Shown here: piece by piece, positions 1-11,887 of the stretch
How the letters are laid out: each line of letters opens with the position of its first letter
Position numbering within the stretch: the stretch's first letter is position 1
Assembly: GCF_019320115.1 (NCBI RefSeq)
Contig: NC_089584.1
Coordinates: 56,726,852-56,790,851, forward strand
Direction of reading: 5' to 3'
Length of the DNA stretch: 64,000 nucleotides
Source: Miscanthus floridulus
Taxonomy: Eukaryota > Streptophyta > Magnoliopsida > Poales > Poaceae
Notes under the pieces: model-generated
What the model was told of the DNA's origin: nothing
Database searches by the model: none
The model's input: the letters and a program-made list of their open reading frames with translations, nothing else
Position numbers and translations under genes: made by a program

Positions 1-222
1 CCACAACATAACATCACCAAAAGAATCACTTGTCATACTCACAACACATTTCATACATGCCAAAATTTTCTTGGCAAAAACAACTGGAAATTCATTAAAA
101 AGTACCATCACCACATGTAGTACATGCATGGTTCCAATGACAATCAAAAAGGGTACATCATTGAATCAAAACCTAAATTATGAGTTCATTACATAAGGAT
201 CGAAGGTAAAGAGCTAATGCAT

Positions 223-1258
223 CTAGCTAGATATTATAGCTAAGCTACTCCTTGGGTGGTCGCTGTTGATGTCGAACACACCATCACCGTGGTCGTCCTC
301 ATAAGGCTCAACCTCTTCAGGCTCCTCCTCGGTGTCCACCTCCATGCCATCGTCCTCAGTAATCAACACATTGGGATCTTCTTCCACCGCTGGAGCTAGA
401 GGAAGAATTGGGTTCACCATGTTGTTGAGACAATGAACATCTAGCTGAAGCTCCTCAATCTAGCATATGAGTTCCTGCTCTCTATGATAAAACTCCGTTG
501 CCTGCCTAGCAGCCTAAAACACAGTCATGATCCTAGCTGTCTCCCTAGTTTCAACAAGGCGAATGACCTCATCCCTCTCAGCATGGATGTCCTATAACTT
601 AGCCCTAGTTGCATCTATTTTAGCAACAGCATGGACAAACTGCCTCCGACAAGCATCTAAGGCTATCACATAATTACCTATCTCATTCTAAGTTGCTCTA
701 ACTACCCTTTGGTGTCTACACAGGCATCCTCGCATCCTACGATGTGCAGCCTGTGCTCTTTGGAGCTCTTGCATATAGCTGATGTAGCTATCTTGGCGAG
801 AGTAAAAATCTTCATAACTGCATACATGGCACTCATTGTAGCATTACTACTTCCTGCTCTTTCATCCTAGTCTCTTACCAAAGCATTACTACCTAACTAG
901 GTCTAAGAGGTCTATGATGCATCCACTCGAGGGAAAGATCCAATAGGCCCATTGACAAGCTCATCATCGAATTCCTGACAGATTTCGCTGAGAACCTCAA
1001 AAGCCGCCACTTGTGGACCCTCCCAAGGGGTCTCTCCATCTAACTCGATACTCCATCCTTGCCACTGAGGGTTGTCTACACAGGCGATGACTGTGACCCG
1101 CATGTCGTACCACCATTGTCCCTCAGTTACAACTTCGCTCCACAAATAGCAAGGTGGTTCAGCATACCAGACAGAGTGCAGTACCCTCCATAGTAAGGTG
1201 GGAGTCCCAAACAATGCCAAAAAGGTGTCGCTAGCAACAGGGCTCCTGGGGCTGCCAT
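223..1258 (-). pseudogene. ORF0 of element A: extra pre-gag protein, unknown function, degraded
   Basis: A broken frame of about 345 codons lies between PBS and gag. The chosen ATG (1256-1258) matches the start of ORF0 in B. Parts in order: an N-terminal region of about 105 residues with FGTPTLLWRVL and GWSIELDGETPWEG; a middle part rich in E, R, Q and A that looks like a coiled coil; the motif LNNMVNP; and an acidic tail with EVDTEEEPEEVEPYEDDHGD ending near INSDH. B carries the same order and motifs on the other strand with much divergence, which argues for a real protein. At least one indel near the start, further frame changes and several TAG stops break it. I recognise no family; Ogre-type elements have an unrelated-looking ORF upstream of gag. 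Confidence 0.6.
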
Positions 1259-2008
1259 CTAAAGCAAAATGTTACAATTTAGTGAGACAACGCAAATACA
1301 GAAAAGAGTTACTTAACAATAAGATCTTGCAAGGGGGAGGAACAATGCAATGATATGAAGGAATGATGTATCATGATGTATGCTCGTTTCATACGTCCTC
1401 ACAAACTTAGAAAAAACAATCCTAATGACATACGCGGTGGCATACATACGTTCTCTCGATATAATTGTAACTAAACGAGCTACACGTTTCGTAGTTAGTG
1501 TACGTATAGAAAATTCATTTCAGCCCAACCCAATAGTTATATGTACAGAAAAGGTAAATCTAGGATCTAAGTTGAATATCAAGGATAGCAAGATATATAT
1601 TAAAGCAATAAACTAAATACTTCCATATATATCCCATATATATACTTCTATATCAAAGCTACTCGATGATCAATACACTACCCATAATTAAAAACGCAGC
1701 ATATACACATGCAAGCATGCATATACATCCGTATCACAGATAGCTCTCCCCAACCGCACGCTCACTTCTTGTGGTTATGCCACGCATCCACTTACCTTCT
1801 TACCTGACGTAGAGGCATTTGATCCATACATTACCACTCAAGTGAGTGGCACCCATACGAAAGTAAAAGCCCCCCATGTTAGTACTTAAATAGCCACCTA
1901 ATAGTCCTTAACTGGGCATAAAGGAGATGGCCACTAGCACACTTTAGATTTTTATAAAATAAAACCTTTGTTTTAAATACACATATAACAAGTTTAATGT
2001 TGAACCTT

Positions 2009-2020
2009 GCTTTGATACCA
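2009..2020 (-). promoter_or_regulatory. Primer binding site of element A (tRNA-Met type)
   Basis: On the minus strand the sequence reads tggtatcaaagc, two bases inside the LTR end. It matches the initiator tRNA-Met complement tggtatcagagc with one change. It fixes the orientation of A and the inner LTR boundary. Confidence 0.85.
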
Positions 2021-2022
2021 GC

Positions 2023-5000
2023 TATAACAGAACTCATCCAATTTATAAGAGCACAAGTACAATAGCAATCGTCGAAGCGATCAAACCGTCATACTTGAGG
2101 CCATATAAACCTAGTAGTCCAATGAAATCATGAGGGATCTAAAACAAACCAACATACAAACCAAGATCGTACATGATTCAACATAACCAATCACATGTTA
2201 CATCATAGTTCACAAATAGTTCATAGTTTTCTCACATACATCAGAGTTCACATAGTTATTACAAACCAAGTTTAACAATAGCAGAAGCAACATAGTTCAA
2301 AGTGACATCAATAGTAGTTTAGATACATAGCCAGTTTTCATAGTCATCTCCAACAAAAGCACAAGGGTGAGATGATATACAAAATGATGATGCCCATGGT
2401 CCTATTCCTCATCCACTACAACAACAAAGTAGTGCTTGTAGTAGCCGTGGTACATAACATTATCTGCAACAATGGGAATAAAACCCTGAGTACAAGAAGG
2501 TACTCAGCTAGACTTATCCATCAACAACTAAAATACTAAGACACCAAGGAGTATGCAAGGCTTTATAAGTAGAGCTGGTAGACATTATTTGCATAAAAAG
2601 CATTAGTTGTGCAATATCTCTTAAACTATGAATCACCAGTTATTAATCCTATCTCATACTAGATTAGCAACAATCCTATGCCAAACATGTTGGTACCATT
2701 AAGTCCATACAATAATAACCATATCATGTTGAGCCCTTTCATAATCTCATAACCAACACTTCCATCAATTACTATGATGAAGCGTACACCTATCAAGTTC
2801 TCACTATCCAGGAGAGACGGCGATTCGAATTGATTCCTACCCAGCTGGAGAATTATTCCTAACACACACCTATACTTCCCCTTTTGGGGTCGCATCAGGT
2901 CACTTTTGGCACAACTCAAGTCCAAATCTCGGGTAAGACCAGCATCGCACCCTCAAAGATACTACCAATCTGCCAGGAAGCTCGGGTCTCAAACCCACCC
3001 TTGGACTCATGCCATTGGCTCTCCGCACATCCTTACTACCTCCAGGGTGTGCACTTTAACTACAAGTGTCCTTGGCCTGAATTGAGCTACTCGGCTTCAT
3101 AGTCGGAATGACTTATCCAGCCAACTATTTGAGAGGCATGCATTCAACATGACAAGATGACCTCCAACGACCGGTCCTTAAATGACACAGATAGAATCAC
3201 TATGATTACCACCAACATAAGACACTGCTCGATCTCCAACTAATCAACAACACCAAGTTTTGTTCCACGATACCACAATATAGCCAACCTTGATCAAGTT
3301 ATCGCCTATGGCTCGCAGGTGACAAAAAATCACCCGACTTCTACCGGTCTAAGCATAGCTAAGCATAAGGAGCGTTCCTAGACTTAGATAGGATTCAGGG
3401 TAGATATTTCTAGACAAGGAAAGGTAATATGCAGCAAGGGTTCCCAAACAACTCCTATCACGTAATGCAGCAATACGAGTAACTTAGGTGACATTAATAA
3501 AATAGAGAGACTTATAATGCTACGGGGCTTGCCTTTCACGATGGTGGTAGGGTGGTGATCTGGGCACTCGGGGAGATGATCAGCTTCAAGCTCTCCTTCT
3601 CCTGGAATATCTTGGTGCTGCACCTCTTGGTTCTCGTCTTGTGGATCGGCTTCGAGTTCCACTAATGTGATCTTGTCAGCTGCACCTATTGTGTTCATAT
3701 GCATAAGTTCCAGGAATGCATAAGAAGGATCATGGATCATGTGGCATGGGAATGTACATGCTGCTGTGATAATGATGTTAAGTTACTTAAATGATAACAG
3801 CGTTAATTTCTTATTTACTGAGTAGGTGCATAACTCTTCTCTATCCACTTCCAATGACCTTCATAAGACAATTTTAGAGCTACACATAGTAGTTACAAGT
3901 ATAAATCATAACTATAGTTGTACCTATCCAAATACTATGATCTTAGACTTGTTGGAAAGCTTATAAAATTTTCAACAACTCTTATTTAATCACCAAAAGC
4001 TAATTCAAACTCTATCCTAATGAAAACAGGAAATCTTTCTAGCTCTGTCTAGAAATTCCAGAGAACAAGTATTTCGGGAGACCAACTTCCAAACAGCTAT
4101 AACTCCCAAACCATTTGGCTTATTGCCCTAAAATTTTCACACAAGATAGATGAAGAAGTTCCCAACAACTTTGTTATTAACCATTTTTATAGAAAACTTC
4201 ATTTTGACTATGCAAAATATCCAACAACAGAATCTATCAAAAAATACATCTAAATTGAATTATAGAGCAACAATATTTTCACAGCATATAAAATCTCAAA
4301 TTAAGCAACACCATTAGTACCAACAGTTCAGGAATATCAAATACACTCTAGAAAACATAATAGTCAAGCCCATTTTATTTATTTAAATATCTTTATTAAT
4401 TTAATTAGATAATTAGGTGAAATAACAAACATATACAAAAAATGCACAATAAATTCTCATAAAATTACAGTAGCTTCCAACTGCTCCCAATAGGCGCTAC
4501 CATACAAATTTCATACCATTTGAACATATATAACATCCTCTACAAAAATGACAAGTTAGCAAGGTTTATTTTAGTAAAAATAGTTAACCCTATAGAAAAG
4601 TGCCAAGCAATAGATTTCATATTTTTCCTAGCTTCATCCTAGTAGGATAATATTGTACAAAACTTTGCATGGCAATATGTTACTTATTTTTATCCAAATG
4701 AATTTCCTTAGAAAACACCATTTATTAATAGATAAATAGAAAGACCCTACTCCAATCAAGTTTACTACAAGTTTCATACTTTTCCTAGCTAGAGCATTTC
4801 AACACAAGATCAGCAAAATTGGAATCACAATTTTATCACTTTCCTAGCTCAAGTTTTGCATTTTACAAGATTGAAAATATTCAAAAAGCATTTATCTAGC
4901 TCTATTTTATTCTCCCTAAAGAATACTAGAAATAGTGCATTTCATATTTTTTATCAAATACTACACTTCATGAGGAATCCAAAAAAAATTTGGTTCACTC

Positions 5001-6848
5001 AATTTGGACACTCCTAGCTCTAGATATGAATTTTTGAAACAAACATTCAAATATGTGAAAACAATTCAAAAAATCAACTAAAACGTAGACTAACAGATGG
5101 GGCCCGCTAGTCAGTGGGACCCAAACGTTAGCGACTCTAGAGCAGAGCAGGTGCTCCAACCAGCGATATTTCGCCAGCGGCGAGATCACCAGCGACGACG
5201 ACAACACCTACGTGCTCATCTCATCAAGCCACGTCGATAGGTGTGCTCGGCTAGCCTAGAAGCTCACTGGAAGTAGCTCGTCGGCGGCAATGGCGGACTG
5301 CGGTGGTCGCGCGGTGGTACACCAGCATCCTTTGGCCACCATATGCTCTAGTGAGGTGCTCTACAGCTACGTGGTAACCTATCGGAGCTAACCTTGGTGG
5401 CTAGGGTTCTGGTGATGTAATGGCGAGCTCTGACCGTGTGCATGCTCGCGTGGCGGTGCACGGAGCACGATGGTGCTCACGGTGTTCTGGCAAGTTGGTG
5501 GCGAGAGGTGGGTCTCCATCATGCTAGATGCTAGGTCTAGGATTACTCACCCTAATGCACGTGAAAGAGACGAAAGGCGATGGCTCAGCTCAGCGACGGC
5601 GAACTCAGGTGCCATGGTGGCAATGGCAGCCGTGGAGGGAGCGACGTTGCATTCCCGCACGACCATGCTGTAGCATCAAGCCAAACTCCTTCCTAAGCAT
5701 AAGGACCACAAGATGACTATAGACCAACGAAGAGGAGGACAGGAGGTGCGGTGGATAGGCGTGGCCACGGTGGCGCTCCGGTGATGGCACAGTGGTGGCG
5801 AAGCAAAATACTCCCTTACCCTGGCTCAGCAGGAGGGGCAAACGGGTTGGGGTGGAAGAGGTGACAAAGGCAAAGCTGTAGGCACGATCTATCTGGGAAT
5901 GGTACGGTGATGACAATGAGCGAGCATGGTAGAGCGATGGCAATGGTGCGGTGGCACTATGCTGTGCAATGCTCAGGCGTGGGCAAGAGAAGAGCAAGGC
6001 GTGATAGTGAACTGGAGCGAGTAGCAAAGATGCATGGCTTAACTCTTAGTGCTGGCCTGACCGGTCGGGCCGACGCCAACATACAGCCACCACGCGATGT
6101 GTCTGTCCTGCCCCGGTCGGCCACCCACGGCGAGCTGAAACCCTGAAACGAGCAGATGCAGGTGACTAACGGCGTGATTTCAAACAACCAATAATCCTAA
6201 ACCGTTCCTTAATTGCAAAAACTTCATTAACAAGAATTGTAGAGCCACACAAGATCTACAATATTGCTTATATGAGTTTAGTCTAGATCGGCCTAGTTTA
6301 CAAACTACAGCATGTCAAACTGGGTATTTGAAACTGTTAATGCAGTTTGGACTTAGAAAAATTTTTAAGTCTTCAAAACAGCACTGCATTAATTTTTGTT
6401 AGCACGATTTGACCATGTTAAGCACAGAATTAGACCTTTACCCAAAAATAAAAGTTGTTGCTCTAATCAAGTACTACAACCTTGCTTAAGGGTACACTAA
6501 CATGCAAACACACTATGCTATAGTTCAACTTAGGTCAAACATACAACTTGAAAATGGTAAGTTACACTATAACCATGACTTAGAGGCCAAATTGGTCCAA
6601 GTCATGAATACCAAAGTTGTTCCATATGACATTCTAAACATGTTTAAGGTACTCCTAGGGTCCCACAAACATTTTATACATTGGTTACATGTAAACCCTA
6701 GCATATGTAAAGTATTTAGTAACAAATACATGTGATATAAGCAATCATAGAGATAAAATTTGAGATGCTCATGCTCATGAATGATCAATGATGCTTTTGC
6801 TCATGCAATGCCAATGCTAAATGCATGCTGAACACCTAGGGTGTTATA
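2023..6848 (-). repeat. 5' LTR of element A, about 4.8 kb
   Basis: The LTR starts at 6848 (minus strand) with tataacaccctaggtgtt, a mutated TG start, and ends at 2023 with gttctgttata. Its first 340 bases match the 3' LTR remnant of C (53030-53361) at roughly 95% by eye. It contains a GC-rich block (about 5100-6150), AT-rich stretches without genes, a small conserved ORF (3384-3740) and near its end a 23-base motif shared exactly with B and D. The length is unusually large for a Ty3/gypsy LTR but matches B. Confidence 0.85.
3384..3740 (-). CDS. Small ORF within LTR of element A (conserved LTR peptide)
   Basis: Open for 118 codons. The part that matches the LTR ORFs of B starts near NTIGAADKITLVELEADPQ and runs through an acidic stretch to LPECPDHHPTTIVKGKPRSI. 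B has LPKCPNHRPSSFLKGKPRSI at the same LTR position on the opposite strand. The region before and after is not conserved. It may be a translated leader ORF or a spliced leader exon: conserved AAAGGCAAGC near the end resembles a GC-AG splice donor. Function unknown. Confidence 0.35.
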   Translation of the reverse strand: MIHDPSYAFLELMHMNTIGAADKITLVELEADPQDENQEVQHQDIPGEGELEADHLPECPDHHPTTIVKGKPRSIISLSILLMSPKLLVLLHYVIGVVWEPLLHITFPCLEISTLNPI

Positions 6849-7823
6849 GGCTAGGCCTGAGCATCCTAGCAGCTGGTTAGTCCCTGAGGGTGCAATGCTA
6901 ATTGAACCTACTAAATTGAGTCCTAAGTTGTACCAAAGGTGACCTGACGCGACCCCGACGGGGAATGTGTGGATTTGTGTTAGGATTTTTGCCCAACTGG
7001 TTGTAATCGATTCGAATCACTGTCTCTCCTAGATAGTTAGAAACTTAACGGAGCTTCTTCATTGTAGTAATTTGATGGAATGGTGATGGTTATGATGAAC
7101 GTGAAAATATTACACCGGATATGGTTACTATTGTTTACTTCATCTTAAATCAAGTGATTGCTTTAGTACAAGTGCCAACCTAGACATGCTTAATTTTAAT
7201 AGGTATAACTTGTTGCTGGAATAACTGAACAGATCAAGATATGTATTACTTCCACTTTTATGCAAAATGTTGTCAACCAGCTATACCTTTCATGGCCTTA
7301 CATAATCCTTGGTGTCTCTTATTTTTGGTTTATGATGGGTAAGTCTACCTGAGTACATTCAAGTACCCAGGGTTTATTTCCCACTTGTTGTAGATGGTAC
7401 TGTGTATCATGGTTATTGCAAGCATTGCTTCTCTCCAGCTGTGGAGGAGTGAGACCATGGGCATGGTCCTTCTATATCATTTGTTCAGGATGCTTTTGTT
7501 GGACTTGATCATGGAACTAGCATGTATCTGAACCATGTGTGTTATGGTTTCAAAACTACGTTGCTTCCGCTACTAAATTTGAACCTTGGGTTGTAATAAC
7601 TTTATTCATACTCCGATGTATGTTGAATTACTTACGAACTTTATGTAACATGTGACATGTATGTTGAATCATGTATGATCTTGGTTGTGTGGTGGTTATG
7701 TTTCGAGGTCCTTCACAACACTGGATGGACTACTAGGTTTATATGGGCTCAAGTATGACAGCGCGACCGCTCTGATGGTTGACATTGTACTTGTGCTCTT
7801 ATAAATTGGTTGGTTCTGTAACA
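6849..7823 (+). repeat. LTR fragment D (Tekay-like family, 3' end of LTR)
   Basis: This holds the last 975 bases of a plus-strand LTR related to those of A and B: it shares the ccaaaggtgac...cgaccc..gacgggg block (B 29385-29420) and the exact 23-base terminal motif (7787-7809), and ends ggttctgtaaca. No primer site follows; CACTA sequence starts at once. It is therefore a 3' or solo LTR inserted in the CACTA, cut on its left by element A. Confidence 0.75.
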
Positions 7824-8830
7824 ATCTTCATCCTCGCTGCCTTCAAGTATGCCAACTGCTTCCATCTTATCTCTTAGAAGGTCTTCTAAATTAGCTTCAA
7901 TGATAGTGCCTTCTCCATCATGACTAGCTTCGTGCATAACCTGATCACCATCACCCAGTAGGACTTCATGCTCGTTGTCAGAACAGTGATCATCTTGGTG
8001 CACTTGATGCTCTATTTCATTCACGTATTACATATCCCTATGTTTGAACTTCTACATGACCCACCAATCTTTGCCAAGGAGGTGTCCTATAGATAAAAAA
8101 TCTTCCTTACCTATGTCACAAGAATTTAAGGGTCATCCTTGTACCAGAATGATTTAATGTTGATAGATCTAAAATGTCCGTTATCATTAATGCCTATAGA
8201 CTTTGTATTGCTAGCTAGATTGTACCAGTCACAGCATAGAAGAACCACCGTCCTATGGCTTTGGACGCTGTAGTTATACATCAAATGAATAACTTCTCTA
8301 AGAACACCATAAAATTCCACTAATTGGCCTTCATATGTGACGGTGGTCATGACTCCACTATTCTGTGTACATAGGGATTTCTCATGGTCAATAATGCTAT
8401 ACCTTACTCCATTGATACCACAAGTTGTCTAGACCTAGACTCGGGTATCAGGACCACATGATAGTGCATAGAAACCTTCAATGACCTCTATTGGTTTCTC
8501 TCTACGCAACTCCTCGATCTACACACAAACATAAAACCATCGTCACCACTAAGTTGTCATATAATTTAGCCAATGATTGGCCTAATAGAACTAAAATATT
8601 CTAATAATGTACATGAGACTTAAACCATGCTAGAAACTCTATTGCTAGCCTACTATCAACATCATCACTTGCCCCTTCTTCCTCTTAAATTTGTTAGTAT
8701 ATTCTATAGCACATATAAGCATTATTATTGGTAACATTTCATACGTAATATAGGAAATAAGAAATTAGCATATAAAAAATCATACTTACACCACATATGG
8801 TCCAACCTCGTCGTAGTTAATAAGTACATA
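7824..8830 (-). pseudogene. CACTA TNP2-type transposase, C-terminal remnant (DUF4216-like)
   Basis: Read on the minus strand: WYVLINYDEVGPYV near 8790-8830, like the [HW]Y.L.N..EV.PY. linker between DUF4218 and DUF4216 in plant CACTA transposases; then a DUF4216-like block (8126-8350) with YEGQLVEFYGVLREVIHLMY and VVLLCCDWYNLASN; then an acidic tail (7824-8024) with DDHCSDNEHEVLLGDGDQ and EANLEDLLRDKMEA. The catalytic TNP2 domain is absent. Stops and frame changes make it nonfunctional. Assignment rests on remembered family patterns. Confidence 0.6.
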
Positions 8831-8960
8831 CCAATGGGCTTGACACCATGGTTATTGATTTTGGCTTTATCTATGGTCCAACATCATCACTAGATTATTA
8901 ATTTTGGCTTTATCATCGATGTTCACTGCCTTAATCTTGCTAATAGGCTTGACACCATGT
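7824..8960 (-). mobile_element. CACTA (En/Spm-like) transposon, 3' part
   Basis: Minus-strand sequence encodes the C-terminal half of a CACTA TNP2-type transposase. It is cut at 7823/7824 by LTR D and at 8960/8961 by the 5' LTR of element E. The 5' part with the terminus is probably 21938-23529. A short stretch is repeated: gcttgacaccatg occurs near 8837 and 8947. Confidence 0.65.
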
Positions 8961-10427
8961 TGTTGGTTGTCCTTAATTCCTATTTCTAACCACCAACACT
9001 CGCATAAAGTCCACTCAAATGAACACCAAACTTGGTGATAGGGTTTATAATTAACAAATTCCATAAGTTTTGGTCATTATTCATTTACTGGAGGACATGT
9101 CGGAATAACAAGGAAAACATGCCCAAATATGCAATAGGACAAGGCAAAACATCACCCGACATGAGCCCAAGAGGACAAAGTCCAATAAACTAGTCACATT
9201 AGGGCCCAGTCCGGTGGAGAAAAAGGTCAAAACTCGTATCAAATCATCTCCAAATGGCGCCAAACTTTGCAAGACCCATCTAGAGGCCCAAGGAAGGCAA
9301 CACATCAAAGTTGGGGCCATTTGGGGCACCACCACTGGCACCTATCAGGCCCATCTTTTGTGGGTTACCTCCCACCACCTTGCTAACATTGGTTTTTAGG
9401 GTATTGGCTAGGTTCAACGCACCTGAAGGGCGGTTTGGAGGTTAGTTTGGTGCATTGATGAGGGGAATATGCCATGGAATCATTCCCCCTCTCCACCTAT
9501 AAAAGGAGGCCACCCCCTCCTCACTGATGGCACCACAAGGAAGAGCTCCACCCAAATTCCAAGATGTAGTAATAGAATAGCTCTATTTGAGAGTTAGGGA
9601 GAGATGCTTAAGTTCCAGAAGAGATCTTGGAGTTCTAGTATAATCTTGTGTTGGCCCTTTGTAAGACTCAAGTACTTTATATTTATCTTCTCTAATTACT
9701 AAAATGTCCATCATGGTTACCTATTTAACGCCCTAGTTGGTTAGCTAAAGCTTGGTTAGTATAGTGGTTTACTCCTTGACATGGGATCTCCGCTCAACCA
9801 AGTGTTCTAGTTATCATATGTGGCTAGAGTAGTAATCAATAGTGTAGATGTGGTGTCTAGACTATAGTTTATCTGAGTTTGCGCCCAACCCCATGCTTAG
9901 TTGTGGTAGCCCTAGAAGTGACAGCTCTGACCTGGCCTTTGTAATCCACCATGTTCGGGTTGGTTTTTTCGTAGAGCTTTTGGTAGCCTTCCCCCGACCA
10001 TGCTTTCTCACCAACCTCGAGGGCCGAAAAGGTATTGCTTCTCCAAAGTGTTCTTAGTGTGATCGCTATGCCTAAGCTCTGCTTAGCTAATCCCTTTGGT
10101 TTGAACTGGAATAGAACAATAGTAATAGAGAAGTGTATAGGAACCTTGAGCTCTCCCATTATCCTCCCAGCTTAGCATGTCTACTCTTTTATTTTATCAT
10201 GGAGTTCTCCTGTGTGTGTCACTTATACAAAACTCACATTTTATCACTTACTCCCACTTTAGTCTAGTTGCTATACTAGCTAGTAGGTTCATGATGGTCA
10301 ACTATCAAGTTCTTTAACCATTGCTTGCCTGAGGATAAATACGATACCCTAGAATACTCCTGGGTGAAAGCTACAATGATATTCATGTGCTTAAGGATTT
10401 CTCTATTTGCGTTAACAAATATCAACA
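8961..10427 (+). repeat. 5' LTR of element E (1,467 bp)
   Basis: Starts tgttggttgtccttaa and ends aaatatcaaca. The partner copy starts at 14313. The five bases before it are catgt; the matching target duplication is lost with the 3' LTR end. It contains a TATA box at 9498. Confidence 0.85.
9498..9505 (+). promoter_or_regulatory. TATA box in 5' LTR of E
   Basis: tataaaagg follows ccctctccacc and precedes gaggccacc. The same block stands at 14852 in the 3' LTR and on the minus strand at 43402-43409 in H, so it is the likely LTR promoter. Confidence 0.6.
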
Positions 10428-10434
10428 AGCTTTT

Positions 10435-10452
10435 TGTTGCCGTTGCTGGGGA
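10435..10452 (+). promoter_or_regulatory. Primer binding site of E (tRNA-Asp-like)
   Basis: tgttgccgttgctgggga differs at three positions from tggcgccgttgccgggga, the complement of plant tRNA-Asp used by Athila/Tat elements. It lies seven bases after the LTR end. Confidence 0.7.
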
Positions 10453-10540
10453 ACGGTAGCTATTCTAGAATCGAACCAAGTCATCCATGTATCTTTGCTT
10501 TTTTCTTTTATCACCACCATAATCATCACCCACCATATGG

Positions 10541-11887
10541 ATTCCAGTCCTATTCATAATTCTATGGTCCAAAGGGCGAGTTCTTAGAGCCACCACAATC
10601 TTTGAAACCAGTCATAGCTTTTGGCTTTGAACTCCATCCTCGCTTTATAGCCATGGTTCGGGAGCAATCCTTCTCTAGGCACGAAGATGAAAATCCTTAT
10701 ACCCACCTTTAGGAATTTGAGCAACTATGTTCTTGCCTACAAATTTCTAGATGACACATGAGACCATTAAATGGAAATCGTTTCCATTCTCCCTTTTGGG
10801 AAGAGCAAAACAATGGTATGCTCATACCGTAGGAGGTGTTCATGGAAATTGGGATGAACTTCAAGACAAATTTTGTCTTGCTTTCTTCCCCTCTTTCTTG
10901 AATTGTCGCCCTTCGAATAGAACTTCTTACCTTTCAACAGAAGACGGAGACTCAAGGAGTAGCTTGGGCTAGGTTCTTAAGCCTTATTAATACCGGTCCA
11001 AACCTTTTCTTATCTGACCATGTCCTTCTTTACCACTTCCATCTTGGTCTTAGAATGGAAACTGCTCTCCAACTTGACCTATCTTTTAGAGGCTTGTTCA
11101 CACACAAAACCATTAGTGAGGGGAAATCCATTCTTGAGAAAATCCTTGAAAACACCCCCTATACTGGCATTTATGACGAGTTTCGTGAAGAAACAATTAA
11201 GTCAGGCCCCGACCAACAAGAGGAAGTATATGCAGCCAAATCCAAAATTCCTTCAAATCCTTCTTATGATCTGGTTGCCAAAGTATCTCCTATTCAGGGC
11301 ACATATCACACTTCTAGAGATGTTGAACCCCATCCTTTTATATGTCCCTTTGAATTCGAGGATGACCTTTTTCTTGATGCTGATCTTGGGAACACCTTAG
11401 AGCATCCCAATTCAATAGCATCTCATGCCTTGAATTCCAATATGAAACATCATGGAAAATTCAAGGTCGAAATATCAAGCGAACTCATAGAGGGAGAATC
11501 ACTTCATGTAAAAGCCATTTCTATCCTCTCCCCCTCTATGCCCGCATTCAATGTTTCATCTAAATCCATTCTTGATCCTAGGGGTGAACTTATGTCAATA
11601 TCCATAAGAACCATGACCTATCCAAGTTCTATAGAGGATTTGAACTGTCATAGGAAAGTGCTCCCCCTAAAATGGAATATTTTATCAATGAGCATGGAAG
11701 TTATTTTCTAACCATCCCATCAAATCCATGCTCGTATGATAAATCTCTTGAATCAATTTGTAACTCTGCCATCACTTACCAAATCTACAACCCTTCATTG
11801 ATATATGTCCATAAAAACTTTAAAAGGGTTGTTGTAGATGCTTTTGTCTATCATAAATTTTGCAAATTTTGTAGTGTCTTGGCATGA
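10541..11887 (+). pseudogene. Gag-type remnant of element E
   Basis: The frame starts at MDSSPIHN (10541). Gag-like parts shared with F and H: ELHPRF.AMVREQ, FPFSLLGRAKQWYAHTVGG (about 10790-10850), and a long open stretch from 11055 (218 codons) with RMETALQLDLSFRGLFTHKT and ILENTPYTG. A second open stretch (11672-11887) in another frame has YVHKNFKRVVVDAFVYHKFC, which matches H (25263-25463, minus strand). TAG stops and at least two frame changes break the whole. It would encode a capsid-type protein with an unusual long C-terminal part and no protease motif. Confidence 0.6.

Larger units (their letters stand above)
1..6848 (-). mobile_element. Element A: partial Tekay/Del-like Ty3/gypsy LTR retrotransposon (5' LTR, PBS, leader, ORF0)
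   Basis: Read on the minus strand, this copy starts with a 4.8-kb LTR (6848 down to 2023), then a tRNA-Met type primer site, a leader and a broken extra ORF (ORF0). Gag and pol would lie to the left of base 1. Bases 1-180 match 63821-64000 with about four mismatches, so A and C belong to one family in the same orientation. The clade is inferred from C and B, which carry the pol domains. The LTR outer end abuts LTR fragment D at 6848/6849, so A probably inserted into D; the target duplication cannot be checked because the other end is outside the window. Confidence 0.85.
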